This document shows, one piece after another, positions 11,129-20,357 of a stretch of DNA of 64,000 nucleotides. Where the stretch lies: the NCBI GenBank assembly GCA_030156945.1, contig JASGLT010000007.1:1-64000 (forward strand), written 5' to 3'. A program made the position numbers and the translations under genes. Below the pieces are notes generated by a model. It ran no database searches. It was not told the DNA's origin and saw only the letters and a list, made by a program, of their open reading frames with translations. The DNA comes from Thermococcaceae archaeon. GTDB lineage: Archaea > Methanobacteriota_B > Thermococci > Thermococcales > Thermococcaceae. Each line of letters starts with the position of its first letter. Position 1 is the first letter of the stretch.

Positions 11129-12202
11129 CTAAAGCCCTTCTCTGAACCTCTCAAGCTCTTTTTCCATGATCTTTCTGGCCAGTTCCTCCGCCTTGGGTCT
11201 TACGAGTTCAATGACCCTCCTCTTGAGCTCGTCGAGGCCTTCGCCGGTAAGGGCCGAAACTCTGAGCGGTTCAAGCCCCTTGGACTTAACGAACTCCTCA
11301 ATCGTTTTCATTTTCTCCTCCTCTGCTATGTCGGCCTTGTTTAAGACAACGATGAAGGGAAACTCGCCAAACTCAGAGTAAATCTCTTCGAAGAGGTGCA
11401 TCTGCTCCTCTATCGGGAAGCCACAGTACTCGCTCGGGTCAAAGATGTAGACGATGACGTCCCCGAGGTGCTTTAAGGCCAAAATCGCCTGCTTTTCAAC
11501 CTCGTTCCTCTCGCTGAGCGGCCTGTCGAGCAATCCCGGCGTGTCTATCACCTGGTACCTGAGGTAGTGCTCCTCGAACTGTCCAACGTTTATTCCCTTG
11601 GTTGTGAAGGGGTAGCTCGCGACCTCTGGCTTTGCGTTGGTTAATGCCCTTAGAAGGGTGCTCTTGCCGACGTTGGGATGGCCAGCTATAACCACCGTCG
11701 GTAGCTCAAGATCAACGACGGGGAGGTCCTTAAGGACATTTCGAGCTTTGTTAAGGTACTCAAGGTCGTCGCCAATGTCTTTAAGTATGTCGGCGACCCT
11801 GCCATAGAACTGCCTCCTGAGCTTGGCTATCTCAATCGGGTCTCTCTCGTAGCGTATCTTCTCCACGTACCTCTGCTCGAGGGTTCTTATCGTCTTTATC
11901 GCCCAGTTGACCCTCGCCAGCGAGCGGTGGAACTGGTCGCGGTCGACGAGTGTGTCAACGAGCTCCTGGTAGAACTTCGGCAGTGTTGATACTCCCGGCG
12001 TCCTGTCGAGGATTTTTCTCAGATTGTCCCTTACCACGTTGGAGACCGTTCTGACCCTGAGCTCCTCCCTCTGTCTCGCCTTTGCAACCTTCCCGCCCTG
12101 GGGAGTGAAGGCTGAAGCGGCCTTCTCGGCCCTCCTGAAGGCCTTGTCGATGAGCTCATCAGCGGTAAGGACTGTCGGCATCTTCTCAAACGGGTTCTTC
12201 AT
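11129..12202 (-). CDS. NOG1-family GTPase
   Basis: A 357-residue GTPase of the NOG1/Obg superfamily, which in eukaryotes works in 60S ribosomal subunit assembly; the archaeal form is thought to do the same. The N-terminal helical bundle fills residues 1-165. The G domain follows: G1 GHPNVGKST (174-182), G3 DTPG (220-223), G4 NKAD (288-291), G5 SALTG (about 311-315). The C-terminus is a short basic helix (KIMEKELERF). It lacks the long C-terminal part of eukaryotic NOG1, as is normal in archaea. Divergent from the uppP operon. Confidence 0.93.
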   Translation of the reverse strand: MKNPFEKMPTVLTADELIDKAFRRAEKAASAFTPQGGKVAKARQREELRVRTVSNVVRDNLRKILDRTPGVSTLPKFYQELVDTLVDRDQFHRSLARVNWAIKTIRTLEQRYVEKIRYERDPIEIAKLRRQFYGRVADILKDIGDDLEYLNKARNVLKDLPVVDLELPTVVIAGHPNVGKSTLLRALTNAKPEVASYPFTTKGINVGQFEEHYLRYQVIDTPGLLDRPLSERNEVEKQAILALKHLGDVIVYIFDPSEYCGFPIEEQMHLFEEIYSEFGEFPFIVVLNKADIAEEEKMKTIEEFVKSKGLEPLRVSALTGEGLDELKRRVIELVRPKAEELARKIMEKELERFREGL

Positions 12203-12352
12203 GGTCTCACCTCAAAGATTTTTCTCTCGCGGGAGAAGAGAGGTACGGTTTGTTTAAAAATGTGCCGTCGGGTCGAAGGTCTTGGAAGTCGCTCCAACCT
12301 CACAAAAAAGTTTATTTTCATCGAGGTATCTCTTTATCAGTGAGTGATGAGC

Positions 12353-13123
12353 ATGATGACCGAGGCTTTCAGTGCCTTCATATATGGCATTGTGATCGGA
12401 CTGCTTTCCCTGATTCCCGCATCTCCCGAACTACCGGGATTGGGCGAAGTACCAAAACTGTACTTTTCCCTGCTTCCAGCGGCTTATCTGGGCTCCCTCG
12501 TGGCCTTCATGTTCTACTTCAGGGAAGAAATTTCAAGGGGAACTTTTATGGCCGTTAGAGGCACTTCGTGGGGAGAACTCAAGTACGTGGTTCTGACTGC
12601 CCTAATCACACTTATCATTGGAATCCCGCTTTCAAGGGTTGGAGCCTCCTGGAGGACCCTCCTCAGTGTAAACATTATCTCCGCCCTGCTCCTGCTGGTA
12701 ATGGGGGCGAAGTTACCCTCATCGGCCCTCCTGAGAGAGCTTGAGGAAAGCCTGCAGGAAAAGCCCACACCCCTCGATGCGTTCCTTGCGGGAGTTTCGC
12801 AGGGGTTGTCCGCCATACAGGGGATTTCGAGGAGCGGTCTTGTGGCGCTTTTCCTCCTTCCCCTCGGACATGATGGGAAGAGGCTCCTGAGGCTCTCCTT
12901 TGAGGCAGCCCCAGCCTATCTCGTCGTAAAAATCCTCACCACCGGATGGTCCCCACTGTCTCCGAAATGGCTCGGCCCCGTTACGTTCACTTCAGCGTTT
13001 TTTGCCACAAGCCTCGGAATATGGGGGCTTATGAGACTCTCCGAAAAGATTGAGACGGGGAGGTTCCTTGTTCTCTACGGACTGCTCGGGGTTCTGGTAT
13101 CGCTTGTGGGGGTGATTCTGTGA
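12353..13123 (+). CDS. UppP/BacA-like polyprenyl diphosphate phosphatase
   Basis: A 256-residue membrane protein of the undecaprenyl pyrophosphate phosphatase (UppP/BacA) family, which recycles the lipid carrier for glycan assembly; in archaea the substrate would be a dolichyl-type diphosphate. The second family motif is intact as GISRSG (residues 157-162), while the first glutamate-rich motif is replaced by LSLIPASPELPG (about 18-29), so it is a divergent archaeal member. About eight helices are predicted. The frame opens at 12344; the ATG at 12353 is preferred since GTGAT lies 4 bases before it. A TATA box sits near 12309-12318. The next gene, a sugar-phosphate nucleotidyltransferase, overlaps by 4 bases. 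Confidence 0.8.
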   Translation: MMTEAFSAFIYGIVIGLLSLIPASPELPGLGEVPKLYFSLLPAAYLGSLVAFMFYFREEISRGTFMAVRGTSWGELKYVVLTALITLIIGIPLSRVGASWRTLLSVNIISALLLLVMGAKLPSSALLRELEESLQEKPTPLDAFLAGVSQGLSAIQGISRSGLVALFLLPLGHDGKRLLRLSFEAAPAYLVVKILTTGWSPLSPKWLGPVTFTSAFFATSLGIWGLMRLSEKIETGRFLVLYGLLGVLVSLVGVIL

Positions 13124-14379
13124 AAGGAGTAATACTCGCGGCTGGAAAAGGAGAAAGATTGAGACCTCTCACAGACGACAGACCAAAGGTAGTCCTCAAA
13201 GTCGCCAACAGACCAATAATAGAATACATCCTCGAAAACCTCGATCCTTTCGTCGACGAGTTCGTCGTTATAACCAGGTACAAAAAGGAGAAGCTGATTG
13301 AAGTCCTCGGCGACGAGTTTAACGGAAAGCCGATAACCTACGTTGACCAGCTCCCGGGGGATGGAACGGCTAAGGCCATAGAAAGCGCAAAGGAACACGT
13401 TGGGGATGAAGAGTTCATCGTTGCCAACGGAGACATATACATTGAGGAAGACGGAATTAAAGAACTTGTGGCAGCTTTTAGACGCGAAAAAGCAGATGCA
13501 GCCCTCCTCGTAAAGCACTTCGATGACTTAAGCCACCTTGGAAAGATAGAGGTCGAGGAAAGCTCGGTGAAGAGGGTTGTTGAAAAGCCCGGAAAGGTCC
13601 CAGGTTATGCGAACCTTGGAGTGTACATCTTCAAGCCCGAGGTGTTCGAGTTCATTGAGAAAACCTCCCTCAGCGAGAGAGGAGAGTACGAGATAACCGA
13701 CACCCTGAACCTCATGTTGAATGCGGGTAAGAGGGTAGTTTATGCCGTCTACTCCGGCTACTGGAACGATATAGGGCGACCCTGGAACCTACTCGAGCTT
13801 AACGAGTACCTTTTGAAGACCAAACTGAGGCACGAGATTAGGGGTACGGTTGAGGAGGGAGCAGTTCTAATCCCCCCGGTTGAAGTTGGCGAGGGCACTG
13901 TAATAAGAAGCGGGGCATACATAATCGGCCCAGTGAAAATCGGAAAGAACTCCCGGATTGGCCCGAACTGCTTCATAAGACCCTACACGAGCATCGGCGA
14001 CAACTGCCACATCGGAAACGCGGTTGAGGTGAAGAACTCCATCATAATGGACAACTCCAACGCCCCCCACCTCAACTACGTCGGAGATTCGATAATCGGT
14101 GAAAACTGCAACCTCGGAGCTGGAACGATAACAGCCAACCTGCGGCACGACAGGGGCAGCATAAAGGTCGAGATAAAGGGAAAGCTTGAGGACAGCGGAA
14201 GGCATAAGCTAGGGGCAATAATCGGGCACGGCGTCAAGACTGGGATAAACGTGAGCATCTATCCTGGAAGAAAGATAGGCAGCGGCTCCCTCATCGGGCC
14301 GGGTGTTGTTGTCACCAAAAACATACCTCCTCAGACCACGGTTATCCTGCGGCAGGAACTGGAGGTGAGGAAGCTATGA
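13120..14379 (+). CDS. Bifunctional sugar-1-phosphate nucleotidylyltransferase/acetyltransferase (GlmU-like)
   Basis: A 419-residue two-domain enzyme. The N-terminal part (about 1-230) is a nucleotidyltransferase with GVILAAGKGERLRPLT and the metal-binding ANGDIY (about 105-110). The C-terminal part (about 245-415) is a left-handed beta helix of hexapeptide repeats ending with the GlmU-type acetyl-acceptor region (APHLNYVGDSIIGENCNLGAGT). Archaeal relatives make UDP-GlcNAc and related sugars from glucosamine/galactosamine-1-phosphate. The start is a GTG at 13120 overlapping the uppP stop, with GGGGGTGAT ahead. Together the two genes suggest cell-surface or N-glycan precursor supply. Confidence 0.92.
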   Translation: MKGVILAAGKGERLRPLTDDRPKVVLKVANRPIIEYILENLDPFVDEFVVITRYKKEKLIEVLGDEFNGKPITYVDQLPGDGTAKAIESAKEHVGDEEFIVANGDIYIEEDGIKELVAAFRREKADAALLVKHFDDLSHLGKIEVEESSVKRVVEKPGKVPGYANLGVYIFKPEVFEFIEKTSLSERGEYEITDTLNLMLNAGKRVVYAVYSGYWNDIGRPWNLLELNEYLLKTKLRHEIRGTVEEGAVLIPPVEVGEGTVIRSGAYIIGPVKIGKNSRIGPNCFIRPYTSIGDNCHIGNAVEVKNSIIMDNSNAPHLNYVGDSIIGENCNLGAGTITANLRHDRGSIKVEIKGKLEDSGRHKLGAIIGHGVKTGINVSIYPGRKIGSGSLIGPGVVVTKNIPPQTTVILRQELEVRKL

Positions 14380-15488
14380 ACTGGGATGACGTGGTTGTTC
14401 TCATAAACTTCCTTTCCCGATGGATTCTCTTTGGGGTTGCCGCCTACAAGGCATGCTCCGAGAGGAGCAAGGGGTGGCTGCTTTTAACGGGAGCCTTTTT
14501 CATCATGGCGCTTGACATCGAGAGCTCCATACTGGAAATCTTGGGCATAAAGATTCCGCAGGATGTCTACAGAGTCGCTTTTCAAATTCCAATGATGCTG
14601 GTAACTGTTCTAATGCTCTGGGGAGCCCTCCACATAAAATACGAAGGCACAAGCTTCAAACATACGGAATACCTCCTCGTCTATATCCTGGCAGCTTACA
14701 TCTGGAGTTTCCTATCTGCAGCCGGTTTGCTGGGTGAAAGTCTTGGAGTTAACTTCCTCTTCCCAATGCTCGCCGGAGGAGCTTCCCTGATCTACTTGGG
14801 GTGGGTGCTCAAGAACTACGAAATTGGCAGTGGGAAAGTGGAGTCGCTGTTCTCGTGGGGACTAATCCTCCTCGGTGCCCTGAACCTCACGTATCCCGTC
14901 ACCAGGTTCATAGACTGGTTCGCACCCATAGGCTTTGCGCTGGGAGGACTTTTCAGGCTGATGGCAGCAATAGGGGCAATCAACTTTGTTTTGTTCTCCG
15001 TCAGAGAGGTTCAGACACCACATCCCCCAGAGATAAACCCAGGAGCCTATATACTCCCAAACGGTGATAAAGCCGATAAACTGTTCTCACTCGTTAAATC
15101 CCAACCAGGCACGGTTCTGATAACCAGGGAGGAGCCCACTGCTCTGATCGAGAAAATACCCCGGGAAAGCCTGGTCTTCTGGATAACGAGGGTGAAGGAA
15201 GGAAAGTTGCAGGACTCCCCCACCGTCTACGCGATCAGCCCCACAAAGATAGACATCCTCATCGACTATGTAGCCAGGGCCCTTCGTAGCGGCTATCACA
15301 CCATTTACATAGACGCCTTCGAATACCTGGTGCTCGAAAACGGCTTTGAGAACGTTTTAAAGTTCCTGCTCAACGTCAAGGACAGGGTGATTGAGCAGAG
15401 GGGCACTATGTTCCTCGTAGTTGACGTCCGCACGCTAACAGAAAAGCAGAGGAAAATACTGGAAAAGGAGTTCCAGAGTCTCAAATGA
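14376..15488 (+). CDS. Membrane protein with C-terminal DUF835 domain
   Basis: A 370-residue protein with about seven membrane helices in residues 5-215 followed by a soluble domain of about 150 residues. That domain matches DUF835 (begins about GTVLITREEP, with YHTIYIDAFEYLVLENGFE in the centre), a Thermococcales-enriched family tied to sensory or regulatory proteins and of unknown activity. The layout resembles a membrane sensor with a cytoplasmic output domain. It overlaps the nucleotidyltransferase by 4 bases, so it is the third gene of the uppP operon, and its 3' end overlaps the convergent CBS gene by 8 bases. Confidence 0.8.
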   Translation: MNWDDVVVLINFLSRWILFGVAAYKACSERSKGWLLLTGAFFIMALDIESSILEILGIKIPQDVYRVAFQIPMMLVTVLMLWGALHIKYEGTSFKHTEYLLVYILAAYIWSFLSAAGLLGESLGVNFLFPMLAGGASLIYLGWVLKNYEIGSGKVESLFSWGLILLGALNLTYPVTRFIDWFAPIGFALGGLFRLMAAIGAINFVLFSVREVQTPHPPEINPGAYILPNGDKADKLFSLVKSQPGTVLITREEPTALIEKIPRESLVFWITRVKEGKLQDSPTVYAISPTKIDILIDYVARALRSGYHTIYIDAFEYLVLENGFENVLKFLLNVKDRVIEQRGTMFLVVDVRTLTEKQRKILEKEFQSLK

Positions 15489-16656
15489 GGCCCATTTTTT
15501 CCAAAAATCTCTTTGAGTAGTGCGTGTCTTTTTCGAGCTCCGCCTTCTGAAGGAGCTGTCTCTCAATTGCCCTGAGGGCATCGTGGACTGCCTGAATGGC
15601 TCCCCAGGTCTCTCCGGTGGCTATGAACACCCCGCGGTCAGTAACTATCCTCATCCTCGCCTGGTAGAGGTGGACTCCCCTGAACTTCTCCTTGAAGCGT
15701 CTTATGTAGAGGTATATTGTACCCTCCTGACCAAGGAGGTCCTCGTAGCCGTCTATGAAGCGCCTTATGTCACTGATTATCCTCTCCCTCGTGAAGTCAC
15801 TGAGTATCGAGGCATCGCCTCCGAGCTGGAGGTAAAATCTGGCCTCTTTCTCTGTCATCTTTGAGATAGGCAGCAGAAGGTCTTTCATCGTGAGTATCCC
15901 GACAACCTTGTTTTCCTCGTTGACCACGACAAGGCCGTCTATGTCGTTGTCTTTCATCGTCGCGACGGCTTCCCTCACGGTTGCGTCGGGCAGAATCGTT
16001 ATGACGCCCCTTATCATCACGTCCCTGAGCTTCATGCTGAAGGGAGGTATCTTCTCACCGACAACCTCTCCAGCCTGTGCCCTGAAGCGTGGCTTTATAA
16101 AGCGGACTATGAGGTCGTGAAGGGTTACCAGGCCCTCAAGCCTCCCTTCCTCGTCAACAACAGGGATCCTGGAGATTCCATGGTCTCTCATCGTTGCAAG
16201 GGCCTTTGCAACCGTATCGCTGGGCCCGAGGGTGATAACATCGGTGGTCATGTACTTCTCAACCTTCTCCTTTCCAAACTTTTCCTGGGCAACCCTATCG
16301 AGAAGGGCAATATCGCTTATAACACCAATTATTTCAGCCTTTGACGGTCCTACGGGTAGAGAGCGCAGATCAACCTCCAGCATGAGCTTTGCAGCTTTGC
16401 TCAGGTCTTCATCAGGTTTCATTACAGGAGCAGGCTTGTAAACATCCCTAACCTTGGCCTTTGTGGGGTCCCACTTAAGGTGGGAGCGGATTATGAGGTC
16501 CTGAGTAAGGACCCCTTTGTACAGATTTCCGTCAAAAACCACTATAAGGTCGGGGTCTTCCTTTTCAAAGATTCCGATCGCCTCAGAAAGTGGGGCGTCT
16601 ATGTCTATTTTCTGAAACTTGTCTGTCATAACTTCCTGGACAGAAATTCCGACCAT
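15481..16656 (-). CDS. Four-CBS-domain protein with C-terminal HPF/S30AE-like domain
   Basis: A 391-residue cytoplasmic protein. Four CBS domains run from about residue 5 to 265 (VQEVMTDKF, VRDVYKPAPV, VEKYMTTDVI and LRDVMIRGVI mark their starts); CBS pairs usually bind adenine nucleotides. The last 100 residues resemble ribosome hibernation-promoting factor: YQARMRIVTDRGVFIATGET followed by AIQAVHDALRAIERQLLQK matches the last two strands and long helix of HPF/YfiA. A nucleotide-gated ribosome inactivation factor is the natural reading, but it is inferred from sequence shape. The ATG at 16656 follows AAAGGAGGTGGCAAC, a very strong ribosome site, and is chosen over 16674. Confidence 0.85.
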   Translation of the reverse strand: MVGISVQEVMTDKFQKIDIDAPLSEAIGIFEKEDPDLIVVFDGNLYKGVLTQDLIIRSHLKWDPTKAKVRDVYKPAPVMKPDEDLSKAAKLMLEVDLRSLPVGPSKAEIIGVISDIALLDRVAQEKFGKEKVEKYMTTDVITLGPSDTVAKALATMRDHGISRIPVVDEEGRLEGLVTLHDLIVRFIKPRFRAQAGEVVGEKIPPFSMKLRDVMIRGVITILPDATVREAVATMKDNDIDGLVVVNEENKVVGILTMKDLLLPISKMTEKEARFYLQLGGDASILSDFTRERIISDIRRFIDGYEDLLGQEGTIYLYIRRFKEKFRGVHLYQARMRIVTDRGVFIATGETWGAIQAVHDALRAIERQLLQKAELEKDTHYSKRFLEKMGLI

Positions 16657-16818
16657 GTTGCCACCTCCTTTCATTTTTATTACGGTGTCTGAGGATTTAA
16701 ACCTTTGCCACCCGAGATATTTTAGTTAACATGGGTTAATAAATCTTTTGCCGGATGATGTCCGAGAAGTTGAGGGAACCCATGAGTGTCCCCAAGCCGC
16801 CCAACTCGAAGGCTAAAA

Positions 16819-16828
16819 CTTTATAAAG
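16819..16828 (+). promoter_or_regulatory. TATA box of tRNA-Ser
   Basis: CTTTATAAAG centred about 28 bases before the tRNA start. Confidence 0.65.
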
Positions 16829-16851
16829 TTCTCCGAGGGAATCTCAATCGC

Positions 16852-16938
16852 GCCGGGGTAGCCTAGCCTGGGAAGGCGCGGGACTCGAGATCCCGTGGGC
16901 GTCCGCCCACCAGGGTTCAAATCCCTGCCCCGGCGCCA
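16852..16938 (+). tRNA. tRNA-Ser (anticodon CGA)
   Basis: A complete class II tRNA. The acceptor stem GCCGGGG (16852-16858) pairs with CCCCGGC (16928-16934), followed by G and encoded CCA. The anticodon stem CGGGA/TCCCG closes the loop CTCGAGA with CGA at 16886-16888, reading UCG. The variable arm is long (GGGCG/CGCCC type), as expected for serine, and the T loop is TTCAAAT. No intron. Confidence 0.96.
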
Positions 16939-16964
16939 ACTGCCGAGCCCGCTGAGGGATCTTT

Positions 16965-16998
16965 AACTGCTTTCTTTCCCACTTTCAAGGAAGCAGTT
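16965..16998. terminator. Hairpin between tRNA-Ser and map
   Basis: AACTGCTT (16965-16972) pairs with AAGCAGTT (16991-16998) across an 18-base, pyrimidine-rich loop. It lies 27 bases after the tRNA and 40 bases after the convergent map stop. A bidirectional terminator is possible, though archaeal termination usually needs only T runs. Confidence 0.3.
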
Positions 16999-17037
16999 TC
17001 TTCTGCGCAAAAGAGCATAGGTCAAAAATAGGAGCGA

Positions 17038-17970
<933 letters not shown>

Positions 17971-18024
17971 CTAAAGCCGGAAAAAGTTTATAATCTCACT
18001 ATCCCCTTAGAGTACGGTGGGCCC

Positions 18025-19506
18025 ATGTTAGAGCTTGGGAAGTACATAAACATCTCGGAAGACCTGTTCGTAGTCAGAAACCTGATAGGATCAATCCTGC
18101 AGGGTGTTGGTGTCGCCTATCTCGTCCCTGTTCTACTTGCGTGGTTTTATCCCGATGAGCTTGAATACGTCACTTACTTTGCTTTTCCAGGAATCATAAG
18201 CGTGCTTCTCGGAGCCTGGCTCGGAAGGCATCAGGAACACCTCGAAGACGTGAACTTAAGACAGGCCATGGTGGCAGCTGCCTTCACCTGGCTCTTAGCC
18301 TCGGCAATAAGCGTTGTGCCCTTCATGAAGATAGCCGGAATGAGCTTCATTGACTCCTATTTTGAGAGCATGAGCGCCTGGACCAGCACCGGACTAACCA
18401 TAATGAGCAACCTTGAGAGCTACCCCCACATCCTGCTCTTCTGGCGTGCTTGGATGCAGTGGCTTGGGGGTATTGGAATAGTTCTCGTGGCCCTCACCAT
18501 TCTCATCAGGCCGGGTGTTGCAGCGGCAAGGCTTTACCGTGCGGAGGCGAGGAGCGAGAGAATTCTGCCCAACCTCGTGAACACCTCAAAGGTCATCTTC
18601 CAGATTTACCTCGTCCTGACCCTCCTTGGAGTCTACCTGTACTACATAAACGGCATGAACCTGTTTGATGCACTCACACACTCAATGACCGGCCTTGGAA
18701 CCGGTGGTATGAGCACCCATGACCTCAGCATCGGCTACTTCAACAGCAAGTCCATTGAAGCCGTCACGATCTTCCTCATGATAATGGGTGCCGTAAACTT
18801 CACCGTCCACTACAGGATGTTCAGCACAAGGCGTCTTAAGGTGTTCTTTGAGGATGTTCAGGTAAGGTACCTCTTCGTGTTCCTTACTCCAACCATACTC
18901 CTCGTGAGCTACGTCCTATTCACCTCGGGATGGAGCGTGGCTGAGGCCGTGAGGGAATCCATATTCCACTCAGTGTCCGCAATAACCTCTACGGGCTTTG
19001 GAATAGCGGATCTCAGGAAATATCCCGAGCTCGGGAAGTTCCTTTTGGGTGTTTTAATGGTAATCGGTGGTGGTGCCGGAAGTACGGCCGGCGGAATAAA
19101 GCTGATCAGGGTTACGCTGATGTACGAGAGTCTCAAATGGACGATACAGCAGGCAATACTCCCCCGCGGGGCCGTGATAAAGAAGAAGGTGGGGAACTAC
19201 GTTTTCACCGAGTCCGACATTCAGGAGGTAATGGGCTTTACGATGACCTACGTTGCAATCCTGCTAATTGGGACTGTTTACACCTCCCTGCGCCTCGGAA
19301 CGAGATTCGTTGACTCGTTTTTTGAGGTGGCATCTGCACAGGGTAACGTTGGTCTTAGTGTTGGTATAACCTCCCCTTCCCTTCCAGTCGACATGAAGAT
19401 CCTCCTCATCCTCCACATGTGGATAGGAAGGCTCGAGATATTCTCGACACTTGTGTTCCTTATCAGCGTGTTCCTTCTGGTCCCGAGGGTGGTGAAGAGG
19501 GAATGA
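18025..19506 (+). CDS. TrkH-type potassium transporter
   Basis: A 493-residue K+ uptake channel subunit of the TrkH/KtrB family, located in the cytoplasmic membrane. Four repeats of the M1-P-M2 type are recognisable by their selectivity filters, for instance SAWTSTGLTIM (about 115), HSMTGLGTGGMS (about 225), HSVSAITSTGFG (about 315) and ASAQGNVGLSVG (about 440). GGGAGSTAGGIKLIR is the conserved intramembrane loop of TrkH. No TrkA (RCK) gene is next to it. A TATA box (GTTTATAATC, about 17985-17993) precedes it. The stop overlaps the following ATPase gene by ATGA. Confidence 0.95.
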   Translation: MLELGKYINISEDLFVVRNLIGSILQGVGVAYLVPVLLAWFYPDELEYVTYFAFPGIISVLLGAWLGRHQEHLEDVNLRQAMVAAAFTWLLASAISVVPFMKIAGMSFIDSYFESMSAWTSTGLTIMSNLESYPHILLFWRAWMQWLGGIGIVLVALTILIRPGVAAARLYRAEARSERILPNLVNTSKVIFQIYLVLTLLGVYLYYINGMNLFDALTHSMTGLGTGGMSTHDLSIGYFNSKSIEAVTIFLMIMGAVNFTVHYRMFSTRRLKVFFEDVQVRYLFVFLTPTILLVSYVLFTSGWSVAEAVRESIFHSVSAITSTGFGIADLRKYPELGKFLLGVLMVIGGGAGSTAGGIKLIRVTLMYESLKWTIQQAILPRGAVIKKKVGNYVFTESDIQEVMGFTMTYVAILLIGTVYTSLRLGTRFVDSFFEVASAQGNVGLSVGITSPSLPVDMKILLILHMWIGRLEIFSTLVFLISVFLLVPRVVKRE

Positions 19507-20357
19507 AGGTATTAGAGGCCAGGGATCTGAACTTCAGGTACAGTCGGGGAAAAAAGCAGGTTCTGCGTGATGTGAACCTCCAAATAAAGAGGGGCGAGTT
19601 CGTGGGCATCGTAGGCCCGAGTGGCAGTGGCAAGTCCACCCTTTGCCTGGCCTTTACCGGAATTATACCTCATCTGATACACGGGGAGTTTAAGGGGAGT
19701 GTGATAATAAGAGACCCCCAGACTGGAGCCAAGCACTCCACCCTCGAAACGCCGCCTTCTAAGCTCTCCCCTATAATAGGACTGGTTCTGCAGAACCCCG
19801 AAAGTCAGCTTTTCAACATGACTGTTGAGGAGGAGGTTGCTTTCCCCCTCGAAAACCTCGGCCTTCCTCCCGAGGAAATCGAAGCTCGCGTTAGATGGGC
19901 ACTTAAAACAGTCGGCTTGGACGGCCGAGAGGAGGAGTTTCCGCCAAACCTGAGCGGTGGAGAACAGCAGAGACTCGTAATAGCCTCTGTCCTCGCAATG
20001 AAGCCGAGCATACTCGTCCTCGACGAACCCACTGCCCAGCTCGACCCCGTTGGAAGAAAGGATGTCCTGAACCTCATATCCGAACTAAACGAAAAGGAGA
20101 AAATTACCGTAATCCTCGTTGACCACCATACCGACTTCCTTTTTAAAAGGGCCGACAGGATTCTTGTCATGAACGATGGCAGAATCTTAATGGAAGGCAG
20201 ACCCAGAGAGCTCGCAGAAAGGGCCGAAGAACTGAGGGAGGTCGGAATCAAGCTTCCAGCGGCCGTGGAGGTATACGCGGAACTCAAGAAGAGGGGTCTG
20301 GAGAAGGCCCTCTCAATCCTTCCCCGGGAGGCTCTCTTCTGGAGAGCAGGTCGGTAA
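19503..20357 (+). CDS. Lone ECF-type (cobalt/vitamin) ABC ATPase
   Basis: A 284-residue ATPase of the energy-coupling-factor group (EcfA/CbiO), which normally drives uptake of vitamins or metal ions together with EcfT and a substrate protein. Walker A is GPSGSGKST (38-46), the Q loop LQNPESQLF (about 96-104) is the ECF hallmark, the signature is LSGGEQQ (150-156) and Walker B LVLDEPTAQLD (171-181). No EcfT, second ATPase or S component is beside it. Instead it is translationally coupled to trkH (ATGA overlap), an unusual context, and its last 74 bases overlap the convergent TPR-like gene. The real partners are presumably encoded elsewhere. Confidence 0.88.
   Translation: MKVLEARDLNFRYSRGKKQVLRDVNLQIKRGEFVGIVGPSGSGKSTLCLAFTGIIPHLIHGEFKGSVIIRDPQTGAKHSTLETPPSKLSPIIGLVLQNPESQLFNMTVEEEVAFPLENLGLPPEEIEARVRWALKTVGLDGREEEFPPNLSGGEQQRLVIASVLAMKPSILVLDEPTAQLDPVGRKDVLNLISELNEKEKITVILVDHHTDFLFKRADRILVMNDGRILMEGRPRELAERAEELREVGIKLPAAVEVYAELKKRGLEKALSILPREALFWRAGR

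Noticed and set aside
16730-16784. CATGGGTT / AACCCATG inverted repeat upstream of tRNA-Ser as a regulatory element.
   Set aside because: The arms are 8 bases and 39 bases apart with no promoter between them; too weak to claim.
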